Part shown: piece after piece, positions 1 through 6,818 of the stretch
Numbering within the stretch: the first letter of the stretch is position 1
Layout: each line of letters begins with the position of its first letter
Assembly: GCA_002340405.1 (NCBI GenBank)
Contig: DDLZ01000046.1
Location: 130 to 11,443 of the forward strand
Source of the DNA: Bacteroidales bacterium UBA2559
GTDB taxonomy: Bacteria > Bacteroidota > Bacteroidia > Bacteroidales > Bacteroidaceae
Reading direction: 5' to 3'
Length of the DNA: 11,314 nucleotides
Notes under the pieces: model-generated
What the model was told of the DNA's origin: nothing
The model's input: only the letters and a program-made list of their open reading frames with translations
Databases searched by the model: none
Program-made: the position numbers and the translations under genes

Positions 1-1357
1 ATTTATATTGAGACTGTTTCATCAGAAGTCCCAATCCGGCGACCGATGTGGCAAATCTCATATTTTCAGATGAAGACATTATCTCCTTTGGAACCGAATT
101 AATCTCATGTGTAATTAATCTGCTTTCAGTTTCATTCGGTTTTTTGTATCTGAAATCAAATTGAGCATATTTTTCCTCATCAGGCTTATCTGTCAATACA
201 AGCTCATACAATGCTGTTATCGTCTGTGCCGAACCTATCTCGCCTGCATCGGTTGAGTCGTTTTCAAAATCCTCTTTTTCTAATTTTCGGTTTTCGTATC
301 CGATTAACCTGTATGAATCAATCTTGTTTGGATTGAATGTGATCTGTATCTTCGAATCTTTGGCTACAGTGTAGAATTTGAGAATCTCATGAGTGAAAAC
401 CTTCTCAATCTGTTTGGCATTATCGATGTACTCATAATTTCCATTGCCTTTGTTTGCAATTTGCTCCATCATGTAGTCATTCAAGTTCCCTCCTCCAACT
501 CCAAGAACCGTCAGATATATACCCTTATCGCGTTTTTCCTCAATTAATTTGATCAATTCTTCAGTCGATGAAGGTCCTACATTAAAGTCGCCGTCACTGC
601 CTAAAATCACTCTGTTGTTACCGTTTGGAATAAAATTCCTTTCAGCTATTTCGTATGCAGTTATAATGCCGGCAGCTCCTGCTGTAGAACCTCCTGCACC
701 CAATTTATCGATTGCCGATTTTATCTTCTCCCTCTCATCGCCATAAGTTGATTCCAGCAAAACACCTGCCTGGCCGGCATACGTGACAATTGCAATTCTA
801 TCCCGGTCACTTAAATTATCAACCAATGTTTTGAAACCGGTTTTTAATACACCTAATTTATCGGGAGAATTCATTGACCCGGAAACGTCAATTAAGAACA
901 CATAATTGGAGTTAGGCAACTTATCGGCCGGTATGGTCAATCCCTTCATACCAAGCCTTAGCAGGTGATGCTCCGTATTCCAGGGGCAGTTCGAAATTTC
1001 AGATTCCAAAGAGACATTTTCATCCTTAGCAGGCTCCTTATAATCGAAGGTGAAATAATTGATAAACTCTTCTATTCTGACTGACTCTTTGGGTGGAGTC
1101 TGTCCTAAATGAAGGAACCTCCTCATATTGGCATATGAACCGCCATCGGCATCCACAGAGAATGTGGAAATCGGCTGGTCTGCCACTTTGATAAACGGAT
1201 TCTCATCATAATCCTTATATTTTTCACCATAGATATCATTATCTAATGTTTGCATACCGGTAATGTACTCCATGTAAATACCGTTGTCTTGCGTTTCACA
1301 ACTTCCTAAAAATGCTATCAGCAAGCAACAAACCGAAATTTTCAATTTTGTTTTCAT
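1..1357 (-). CDS. YfbK-type von Willebrand factor A domain lipoprotein, C-terminus cut by window edge
   Basis: The reading frame is open from the ATG at 1357 to the left edge, giving 452 codons without a stop; relatives of the YfbK type are about 575-620 residues, so roughly the last quarter is missing. Residues 1-20 form a lipoprotein signal with lipobox LGSC and acylated Cys20. A vWF_A N-terminal region follows (about 55-145, including PISTFSVDADGGSYANMRR). The VWA domain spans about 150-330 and has an intact metal-ion-dependent adhesion site: DVSGS at 157-161, Thr225 in GGST, and Asp255 in SDGDFNVG. From about 340 the sequence matches the DUF3520-type region of YfbK proteins. It is probably anchored in the outer or inner membrane and binds a partner through the metal site; the partner is unknown. 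A promoter-like box lies about 130 bases upstream. Family assignment is secure, biological role is not. Confidence 0.93.
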   Translation of the reverse strand, partial: MKTKLKISVCCLLIAFLGSCETQDNGIYMEYITGMQTLDNDIYGEKYKDYDENPFIKVADQPISTFSVDADGGSYANMRRFLHLGQTPPKESVRIEEFINYFTFDYKEPAKDENVSLESEISNCPWNTEHHLLRLGMKGLTIPADKLPNSNYVFLIDVSGSMNSPDKLGVLKTGFKTLVDNLSDRDRIAIVTYAGQAGVLLESTYGDEREKIKSAIDKLGAGGSTAGAAGIITAYEIAERNFIPNGNNRVILGSDGDFNVGPSSTEELIKLIEEKRDKGIYLTVLGVGGGNLNDYMMEQIANKGNGNYEYIDNAKQIEKVFTHEILKFYTVAKDSKIQITFNPNKIDSYRLIGYENRKLEKEDFENDSTDAGEIGSAQTITALYELVLTDKPDEEKYAQFDFRYKKPNETESRLITHEINSVPKEIMSSSENMRFATSVAGLGLLMKQSQYK

Positions 1358-1490
1358 TGTGTTCATTATATATTATTTATTAGACTGTCGAAGTTATAAA
1401 AAATGTCCTTTTTATTTTACATCTGTTTGCGTCAGTATTTCATTAAAAAAATCCATTTCCACTCAATACATGCCGGTCTTGATGTAGATG

Positions 1491-1498
1491 CAAATTTA
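1491..1498 (-). promoter_or_regulatory. Bacteroidota-type -7 box for the VWA lipoprotein gene
   Basis: On the minus strand this reads TAAATTTG, an exact match to the Bacteroidota sigma-ABfr -7 consensus TAnnTTTG. The -33 element is poor: about 22 bases upstream there is only a TTTT/TTTTAG stretch. If used, it would give a leader of roughly 125 bases before the ATG at 1357. It lies between the GH43 stop and the VWA start, so the VWA gene probably has its own transcript. Confidence 0.5.
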
Positions 1499-1543
1499 CA
1501 AGTTTTGATATAATATCTCACTAAAAACTGTTAATATTAATTA

Positions 1544-2668
1544 CTAATATTCAATAATCTGTTCTGTCCAGGTCGGGCCGTTTATGTAGAATCTGCCGTT
1601 TTCGTAGTAAACGGGTTCATAACCCATTTGAGGCATCTTTTCCCAATCCTGAAGTTCCTGACAATATGGATATGGGCGTTGCTCGTATCCCATGTAGTGG
1701 CATGAACTCCAGATATTACCGTCGGGGCCGATGAACAAAGCATTATGGCCGGTTTCACAATAAGGATCTTCGGTATCCTGAAATTTCAGATGATCATATC
1801 CTCCTCCAATAGCCAATTCGGGACGATATCCTTTCTTTCTTGTTCCGAAAATAGGTTCCTCGGAAACAAGCTCCCATGGGCCGAGCGGTGTTTTTGATTT
1901 CAACAGCCCAACTTCATATCCGCGTGTCCACGTAGAAAAGAACATAAAATATGTTCCATCCCTTTTTATAACAAACGGGCCTTCGATGCCGCCCACCATC
2001 CATTCAGGCCAGCCGGGTTGTCTCTTATCCAGAAATTTTTCTATAGGAGTAGTCAGTTTTCCCGTTTTCAAATCAATTTTGGCCTGAAACAGACCATTAC
2101 CGCTGCAATAAAAATAGACCTGACCATCCTCGTCTTCAAAAAGGGTCGCGTCGTTATTATACTGAGGAGTAAGCGGTCCGTTAACCAAAGAGTATGGGCC
2201 GGTAACTTCATCAGATGAAAAGAGCCATACGCTATGGGTGTCCATCCCTTTTGGATCCTCCTTGGTGACCTTTCCACTATTTACCGTAAGCCAGTATTTA
2301 CCCTGAATGTAATGAATTTCGGGAGCCCAGAACCTGCCGTTATATGGACAATCTTCAGGCAGTTTGCCGGCATCAATAAGCCATGAATGCTGTTCCCAGT
2401 GAATGAGATCATCGGAAACCAGCAACCGAACTCCAGGATTCGGGCCGGTCCACACCGGGTTTGAAGTTCCTGTACAATACCATTTGTCTCCAACTTTTAT
2501 GATACAGTGGTCACGCATTGAGATAGCAGTATCTCTCGTTATGGGATTTGTATATCTGAACTCGCGGGTTTTAACTTCCACAGGTTTATCATCTCCGGGC
2601 TGCCGGGCCAAACCGGTCATTAATATTCCAAAAAGAGCAATAAACAACAGTATAATTCCTTTTTTCAT
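1544..2668 (-). CDS. Secreted glycoside hydrolase family 43 (arabinofuranosidase/xylosidase type)
   Basis: A 374-residue protein whose residues 1 to about 22 form a Sec signal peptide; the rest is a single five-bladed beta-propeller of GH43 type. The family's three acidic residues are visible: Asp53 in MRDHCII (general base), Asp173 in NNDATLFEDEDG (pKa modulator) and Glu229 in GGIEGPF (general acid). WAPEIH at 114-119 is a GH43 hallmark, and His308 in TGHNALF fits the histidine that helps hold the central ion. GH43 enzymes release arabinose or xylose from arabinan and arabinoxylan side chains; exact substrate and subfamily cannot be read from the sequence. No separate carbohydrate-binding module is present. 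It lies 80 bases after the barrel-like gene and may share its transcript, since no clear promoter is seen before 2668. The base motif has His where many members have Pro after the Asp. Confidence 0.93.
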   Translation of the reverse strand: MKKGIILLFIALFGILMTGLARQPGDDKPVEVKTREFRYTNPITRDTAISMRDHCIIKVGDKWYCTGTSNPVWTGPNPGVRLLVSDDLIHWEQHSWLIDAGKLPEDCPYNGRFWAPEIHYIQGKYWLTVNSGKVTKEDPKGMDTHSVWLFSSDEVTGPYSLVNGPLTPQYNNDATLFEDEDGQVYFYCSGNGLFQAKIDLKTGKLTTPIEKFLDKRQPGWPEWMVGGIEGPFVIKRDGTYFMFFSTWTRGYEVGLLKSKTPLGPWELVSEEPIFGTRKKGYRPELAIGGGYDHLKFQDTEDPYCETGHNALFIGPDGNIWSSCHYMGYEQRPYPYCQELQDWEKMPQMGYEPVYYENGRFYINGPTWTEQIIEY

Positions 2669-2748
2669 CTCAAATATTTTTTAAACAGTTCGTTACTTTC
2701 TATTATAAGGACTCTCCTGCATCTTTAAAAACATATCAAAGCACGTTT

Positions 2749-3426
2749 TTATTTTATCTTGAATTCGAGACTAATATTGATGTTGTAGATAAACTCATAA
2801 TGGCTCTCATAAACCATATTGCCGGATGAAGACCCGTTTACAAAAACATAACTTCCGGAGGAATATGACCCATTTGATATATCAAATTGCTGAAATCCCG
2901 GTTGGGCGTACAATTTAAGAGCTATTTTATCGGAAAGTTGGAAATTGTATCCGATTGGGAAAAAGACACAATTTCCCGTATAAAGAGATGTCGCCGAATA
3001 ATTCCTTTCTCTTCTTACCTTTGACATCGATTCGGGAGTCAGCCAGTTGAAATTAATTGACTCCCATCTTAGGCCGGTAAATAATCCCGTGTTAAACGGG
3101 TAAACTGCAAAATCACCAAAGAATCCGATTGATTGAGCATCCAGGTCTTTAACACCATCAAATTCCAATTGATAGGAGCGATTGTTTAATCCTGCCTTTA
3201 TCTCTGCCTTTCTATTAAATACTTTGAGGTCCGATTTTAAATAGAGCTCTACCCGTGAAGTATTGTAGCTGTCATATCCGCCGCCTATACCTATTGAAAG
3301 CGAATCAAAAAAACCGGCATACAATTGCGTACTTGCCATAATCACGATTAAAACCAAGAACCACCGTCTCAAGCTGAAGTTTTGCCTCATCCGACAAAGT
3401 ATTGTCAAATCCGTCTGTTTTTTCAT
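2749..3426 (-). CDS. Exported beta-rich protein, probably small outer-membrane barrel; function unknown
   Basis: From the ATG at 3426 this is 225 residues. The frame can be extended to a TTG at 3462, but that codon lies inside the predicted -7 box, so it cannot be on the transcript. A second good choice is the ATG at 3390, which gives a more standard signal peptide (MRQNFSLRRWFLVLIVIM...). The hydrophobic core is at about residues 22-32 and cleavage is probably after LYA near residue 37. The mature part starts with SIGIGGGYDSYNTSR and has alternating polar and aromatic strands, many Gly, Asn, Ser and Tyr residues, and a last strand ending YNINISLEFKIK. That pattern is typical of an eight-strand-like outer-membrane barrel. 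I do not recognise a named family. It has its own promoter and precedes the GH43 gene by 80 bases, so the two may be co-transcribed. Confidence 0.8.
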   Translation of the reverse strand: MKKQTDLTILCRMRQNFSLRRWFLVLIVIMASTQLYAGFFDSLSIGIGGGYDSYNTSRVELYLKSDLKVFNRKAEIKAGLNNRSYQLEFDGVKDLDAQSIGFFGDFAVYPFNTGLFTGLRWESINFNWLTPESMSKVRRERNYSATSLYTGNCVFFPIGYNFQLSDKIALKLYAQPGFQQFDISNGSYSSGSYVFVNGSSSGNMVYESHYEFIYNINISLEFKIK

Positions 3427-3459
3427 GCCTTTATCAATTAAACTATGTTTAGTCGGATA

Positions 3460-3490
3460 CAAATGTATTTAAACTTTTATAGTTATGAAA
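3460..3490 (-). promoter_or_regulatory. Bacteroidota-type promoter for the barrel-like protein gene
   Basis: Minus strand: -33-like TTTC at 3487-3490, a 19-base spacer, then an exact -7 box TACATTTG at 3460-3467. Transcription would begin near 3453, giving a leader of about 26 bases to the ATG at 3426. The box overlaps the upstream TTG of the longest possible frame, which argues for the shorter protein. Confidence 0.7.
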
Positions 3491-3593
3491 TGTTTGATTG
3501 AAAATTTTTAATGTACTCCGGCTCCTTCCCTTAAAATGCACAACAACGGCATGCATCTATTTTATCGACTCCCCATTAATACCGCATTTTACA

Positions 3594-3671
3594 GATTCAG
3601 ATGCGGGTACAGATGTGGAAGCGAATTCGGAAACGGAAACGGAAGCGGACCCGGATTCGATGGCTGAACCG
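3594..3671 (+). repeat. Degenerate hexanucleotide tandem repeat, 13 units
   Basis: Thirteen consecutive 6-base units fit the loose consensus GAnnCG (variants include GATTCA, GATGCG, GAAGCG, GAAACG twice, GACCCG, GATTCG and GAACCG); GGTACA, AATTCG and ATGGCT are the most diverged. Read on the plus strand in register it would encode an alternation of acidic residues with Ser, Thr, Ala, Val or Pro, such as SETETEADPDS. This resembles acidic-Ser/Thr linkers of surface proteins. It lies between two minus-strand genes and may be a decayed coding fragment or a non-coding expansion. Confidence 0.75.
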
Positions 3672-3754
3672 ATGTATTTTCAACATTATCGCCTAAAGTG
3701 TGATAATCAAGACGGTATTCCAGATATGCAAAATTTAATTTTATCCCTGCGTTT

Positions 3755-5509
3755 TTATTTTATAAATATTACTCTACCGTTCCTAATATAAATACCCGTT
3801 TCGGTTGGAGTGTTCACACGTTGGCCCTTAAGGTCATAGATGACATCCTCACTTAATTGCAAGTCGTAAACCTCCTTGATACCGGTGGGTATATAGCTGT
3901 TGGCCGCCAGACTGAGCTGCCCTAAAACACCGTCGGCCAATTGCGCACTGGCGGCGTAGAAGGCTATGACATAATCGCCCGGTTCGGTAACTTCAAACTC
4001 AAAATACTGCTGCTCAGGGGCGCTGAAATTGTTGGACACATCGTTGCCGATGTTGATGGTCGGCGTATAAGCCTGACTGGCTATTCTCACGCCATCCGTG
4101 CGTCTTTCAATCCTTATTTCCACGGGCGAGAAATCGGGCCTGTCCCAGTTACATACTCTGTATCTCAGCGTATATTGACCGGGAGACAGACTGAGCGTCG
4201 TACCGCCATCAGGAAGTCCAAACTTGGCCCAGCCCTGACGGATGTTTCCACTGGCATTGCAGAAGTAGAGTCCATTATTCAGTCCCCTGGATGAACCCGT
4301 AAACTTTAATACACGAGCACCCGACGTGTAGCCGCTGCTATATCCCGTGCGCCGTTCTATGCCGTCGTAGGTCGTCCAGCCAGCGGGCAATATTCCATCT
4401 TTGTTAAATGCCAACGAGAGGATAAGCGACGATGTAGGAGCCTGCAGTATCACCTCAACGGCGGCTTCGCCCGTTTCGCCGTCGTTATCGGTAGCAACAA
4501 CTCTCAGTACACGTTTTCCTGCCGCAGCTTCTGTCAAAACAGCCTCGTAGGGCTTATCCGTGCATGTGGCAAGCAGCGTAGTACCATCAAAGAACTCCAC
4601 CTTCTCAACAGTTCCGTTCGAATCTTCGGCTCTGGCGGTAATAGTGATGTCGGGGAATGCAGCCTCGCCCGCGGGGGCATAACAGATATATTTGAGGCCG
4701 GCCTTCGGCGCAGTGATGCTGACATAAGGCGATGTCTTTTTCTCCAACGAATACTTTCTGCAGAAACTCCAGATCTCTTCACCCGTAACCAGTCCGTCGT
4801 TCGACACCCAGTGTCCCTTGCCTTCAAACTCCAGCAGACGTACCTCCACACCCTCGTCACCGCCGCCCCAAACGGACATAATGGCATGACTGTATCCCCG
4901 GTAATTTCTGGTCACCGTTGGCGAAGGGTTGCAGTTGTTGCGCTCTACCCAATTCGTCAGCACACCGCGCACGCCGTCGGGAGTAACCACATCGTCGGTC
5001 AGTCCCTGTACATGCAGGATGGGTATGGGCCGGGAACTGTTGGCCGAGCTTCCCCAAAGCGGATATCCGCTGATGGGAGCAAAGGCCGCTATCTTATCGG
5101 CAATCCTGTTCATGGCGTGATATGTGAACATACCGCCCATGGAGAAGCCGGAAAGGTAAACACGGTTGCGGTCAATATCGTACTCTGCCGCCATCTTGTC
5201 AATAAGGGCTAATATAAAGTTGATGTCGCTATTGCCCGATATGTCCCAACGGAGGTTAATTCCCTCCGGAAAGACGATGAGAAACTTGGCCGAGTCGGCC
5301 ACGGCCTCCATCTTCATCTGGGTATTCTTCATATAGTAAACATCCTGGTTGGCACCATGACACGAGATGAACAACGGACGGTTCGTCCCTAAGTTGTTGG
5401 GCTTATAAACGATATACATACGCTGCGTGCCGTCAACGGTAATGTATTCGGCTTTGGTCTGCAGCAGACCTACTGTAAGGAGTAGGATGAAAATGATAAA
5501 ACGTCTCAT
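3755..5509 (-). CDS. Secreted modular CE1-like esterase (feruloyl esterase / LpqC type) with Ig-like and C-terminal modules
   Basis: 584 residues with a Sec signal peptide at 1-20 (cleavage near TKA). Residues 22 to about 255 are an alpha/beta-hydrolase of the LpqC/feruloyl-esterase kind: oxyanion-type HGANQ at 51-55, nucleophile Ser123 in GFSMGG, acid Asp172 or Asp173 in GLTDDVVTP, and His233 in GKGHW. A Big_9-like Ig module follows at about 262-355 (SITAPKAG..., VEKVEFFDGTTLLAT, VVATDNDGETG). Residues 362-540 form a beta-sandwich that could bind carbohydrate. The tail (IYDLKGQRV...GIYIRNGRVIFIK) is the kind found on Prevotella and Bacteroides secreted proteins and may be a sorting or anchoring signal. 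The likely reaction is removal of acyl or feruloyl esters from plant polysaccharide; the substrate is inferred. Sampled 60-base lines are 48-60% G+C, above its direct neighbours. Upstream lie a weak promoter and a CRP-like palindrome. Confidence 0.88.
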   Translation of the reverse strand: MRRFIIFILLLTVGLLQTKAEYITVDGTQRMYIVYKPNNLGTNRPLFISCHGANQDVYYMKNTQMKMEAVADSAKFLIVFPEGINLRWDISGNSDINFILALIDKMAAEYDIDRNRVYLSGFSMGGMFTYHAMNRIADKIAAFAPISGYPLWGSSANSSRPIPILHVQGLTDDVVTPDGVRGVLTNWVERNNCNPSPTVTRNYRGYSHAIMSVWGGGDEGVEVRLLEFEGKGHWVSNDGLVTGEEIWSFCRKYSLEKKTSPYVSITAPKAGLKYICYAPAGEAAFPDITITARAEDSNGTVEKVEFFDGTTLLATCTDKPYEAVLTEAAAGKRVLRVVATDNDGETGEAAVEVILQAPTSSLILSLAFNKDGILPAGWTTYDGIERRTGYSSGYTSGARVLKFTGSSRGLNNGLYFCNASGNIRQGWAKFGLPDGGTTLSLSPGQYTLRYRVCNWDRPDFSPVEIRIERRTDGVRIASQAYTPTINIGNDVSNNFSAPEQQYFEFEVTEPGDYVIAFYAASAQLADGVLGQLSLAANSYIPTGIKEVYDLQLSEDVIYDLKGQRVNTPTETGIYIRNGRVIFIK

Positions 5510-5543
5510 GCTATTCTATATTTAATTGGTTATGATCAATTCA

Positions 5544-5582
5544 TTTAAGCTATTATTTGCTAAGATATAACTTTAGCTTAAA
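5544..5582 (-). repeat. Inverted repeat in the esterase leader
   Basis: Perfect 9-bp arms TTTAAGCTA (5544-5552) and TAGCTTAAA (5574-5582) enclose 21 bases. The repeat lies between the weak -7 box and the esterase ATG, so it could fold near the 5' end of the mRNA. The stem is A/T-rich and no T-tract follows, so it is not a terminator. It could instead be an operator. Confidence 0.5.
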
Positions 5583-5613
5583 CAAATCAAAAAAATAAAA
5601 AACAATTATCAAG
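5583..5613 (-). promoter_or_regulatory. Weak Bacteroidota-type promoter for the esterase gene
   Basis: Minus strand: CTTG at 5610-5613, a 19-base spacer, then TTGATTTG at 5583-5590. The -7 box differs from TAnnTTTG at one position and the -33 from TTTG at one. Start of transcription would be near 5576, leaving a leader of about 67 bases. A promoter this poor next to a CRP-like palindrome suggests dependence on an activator, but that is inference. Confidence 0.4.
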
Positions 5614-5623
5614 CAAGAAGATA

Positions 5624-5643
5624 TGTGTGAAATATTTCACACA
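5624..5643. promoter_or_regulatory. Perfect 20-bp palindrome matching the CRP-family consensus
   Basis: The sequence TGTGTGAAATATTTCACACA is its own reverse complement over all 20 bases. Its core is TGTGA, six bases, TCACA, the exact consensus of the CRP/FNR-family regulator CRP. The centre (5633.5) is about 57 bases upstream of the predicted esterase transcription start, a usual place for an activator, and 6 bases downstream of the membrane-protein stop. It has no loop and no adjacent T-run, so it is a poor terminator. Confidence 0.6.
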
Positions 5644-5648
5644 CAATA

Positions 5649-6002
5649 TTATGGCAAGTTCATCAGCAGAGCCGTTAAAAAGGAGACCATATTACAAGCC
5701 AATGAACTTAAAAATGATTTGGACAGGTTTACTCTCAGCATGGCTCCGATTATAAATGTCTCCATAAACACGGCAAAAGATTCTCCGATTATCACATACC
5801 AGATTCTTTGGTCAATGTAATTGGGAAGGACAAACCACAAATACGGCAGAGTCGCCATACTTGCAACTATGCCTGTAAATACCAGTTGAGGCAGGCTAAT
5901 GTTTTTCATTTTTAAAACCAATCTGAAAAACAGGCAAAGAACTGCTGTCTCAATTAAAACAGTCAGGAGCAGGCTCTTTAAAAACAACAATTCGTAATTC
6001 AT
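5649..6002 (-). CDS. Small four-helix integral membrane protein, unknown function
   Basis: 117 residues, almost entirely hydrophobic. Four membrane segments are apparent at about residues 5-30, 38-59, 66-88 and 95-115, joined by short loops. Acidic residues fall inside them: Glu18 in LIETAVL, Glu74 in IGESF and Glu81 in FMETF. Buried acids of this sort are often functional, but no known family is recognised. The ATG at 6002 is preceded by AAGG about 9 bases upstream. It starts 28 bases after the stop of the secreted 199-residue gene, with no promoter between, so the two are very probably one operon and may work as a pair: a secreted partner and a membrane partner. It ends just before the CRP-like palindrome. 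Confidence 0.82.
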   Translation of the reverse strand: MNYELLFLKSLLLTVLIETAVLCLFFRLVLKMKNISLPQLVFTGIVASMATLPYLWFVLPNYIDQRIWYVIIGESFAVFMETFIIGAMLRVNLSKSFLSSLACNMVSFLTALLMNLP

Positions 6003-6030
6003 CGCTTATACCTTAATAATATCTTAAGGT

Positions 6031-6630
6031 TTATCTTGAATCTGACACACCTTTTATGTTGACTATGAATTGGTATGGCGACATTCCATCTTCTATTTTT
6101 ACTGTAATCGGTGTAAATGGGTTGACATCATCTTTAAAGTGCAGAACGGAATCGGGCTTTGTTTTCCCGGAATCGATTTTGTATTTGTACGCCATTTCTG
6201 TCCTATACAAATAGTAAACGGAATCCTGATGATTTGCTAAATTAAAGTCAACAGTTGCCGATATAAAAGTATTAGAATTGAAGTCTCTTTCGCTTAATGA
6301 AAGATTTAGCTTTTGCACGTTCTTATCATTATCCCAGTCTATTTTGTCTAATTTATTGTTATTAAAGTAATCCGATTTCATGACATACAGTGAAACCGTA
6401 CAAGGCTTCTGGACTTCAATAAACTGATTCTGATTAATCCTGGAGGCTTTCCTGGTATTCAGAGTAACGCAATCCGTCACTCCGACTACAACTACATCGG
6501 GAAAATCATTCAGGTTTGTGATTCTTGAATAAATCATCGCCTTTGGATTCTCAATCATAATAATATCGGCATGTAATCCGGCTGAATTAACTGCGAGCAG
6601 GAGAATCAAGATGTATTTTAACCTTTTCAT
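6031..6630 (-). CDS. Secreted or periplasmic protein, unknown function
   Basis: 199 residues. Residues 1-21 are a signal peptide (MKRLKYILILLLAVNSAGLHA, cut before DIIMIENP). There is no lipobox cysteine, so the protein is probably free in the periplasm or exported. The mature part looks beta-rich, with segments SRITNLNDFPDVVVVGVTDC, TVSLYVMKSDYF, SVYYLYRTEMAYKYKI and TPITVKIEDGMSPYQFIVNI. Two cysteines of the mature part could form a disulphide. It has a consensus promoter 39-69 bases upstream and leads a two-gene unit with the four-helix membrane protein. G+C is low (about 35% in a sampled line) compared with lepA and the esterase. I do not recognise the family and assign no function. Confidence 0.82.
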   Translation of the reverse strand: MKRLKYILILLLAVNSAGLHADIIMIENPKAMIYSRITNLNDFPDVVVVGVTDCVTLNTRKASRINQNQFIEVQKPCTVSLYVMKSDYFNNNKLDKIDWDNDKNVQKLNLSLSERDFNSNTFISATVDFNLANHQDSVYYLYRTEMAYKYKIDSGKTKPDSVLHFKDDVNPFTPITVKIEDGMSPYQFIVNIKGVSDSR

Positions 6631-6668
6631 AGTCTATGTCTGTTTAATTGGTGTTCTTAATATGATGT

Positions 6669-6699
6669 CAAAACTACAAACTATTTCTTAATATCCAAA
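6669..6699 (-). promoter_or_regulatory. Consensus Bacteroidota promoter for the two-gene unknown unit
   Basis: Minus strand: TTTG at 6696-6699, exactly 19 bases, then TAGTTTTG at 6669-6676. Both boxes match the consensus fully. Transcription would begin about 30 bases before the ATG at 6630. Expression from housekeeping sigma factor is therefore likely, unless repressed. Confidence 0.8.
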
Positions 6700-6818
6700 T
6701 AAAAACCGAATTCCCATAAACGGCACATGCCACAAAATGTTACCTAATGTTCTCATAATGAATTTTATAGTTTATATGGGGCAAAATATTTCGCATACCG
6801 TTAACATTATGCAGTGGC

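Larger units (their letters stand above)
3427..3754. other. 328-bp gap between esterase and barrel-like gene
   Basis: No convincing gene. Its left end carries the promoter of the barrel-like gene (3460-3490). The middle is a degenerate hexamer repeat (3594-3671). On its right at 3685-3707 is an imperfect inverted repeat, ATTATC...GATAAT. A plus-strand frame from a TTG at 3498 runs through the repeat into the esterase 3' end; it has no recognisable start signal, promoter or signal peptide and is not called. No T-tract terminator follows the esterase stop. Confidence 0.6.

Noticed and set aside
3685..3707. Inverted repeat ATTATC/GATAAT considered as terminator of the esterase gene
   Set aside because: The stem is A/T-rich, has a mismatch in the minus-strand RNA and is not followed by a T-tract.
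3498..3791. Plus-strand frame of 97 codons containing the hexamer repeat
   Set aside because: It starts at a TTG with no promoter or leader signal, has no signal peptide, and runs into the esterase 3' end. Kept as a finding about the repeat, not called as a gene.
5524..5541. FNR-like box (TTGAT, four bases, ACCAA) before the esterase ATG
   Set aside because: One mismatch to the consensus, A/T-rich surroundings, and a location downstream of the predicted transcription start make it weak evidence.
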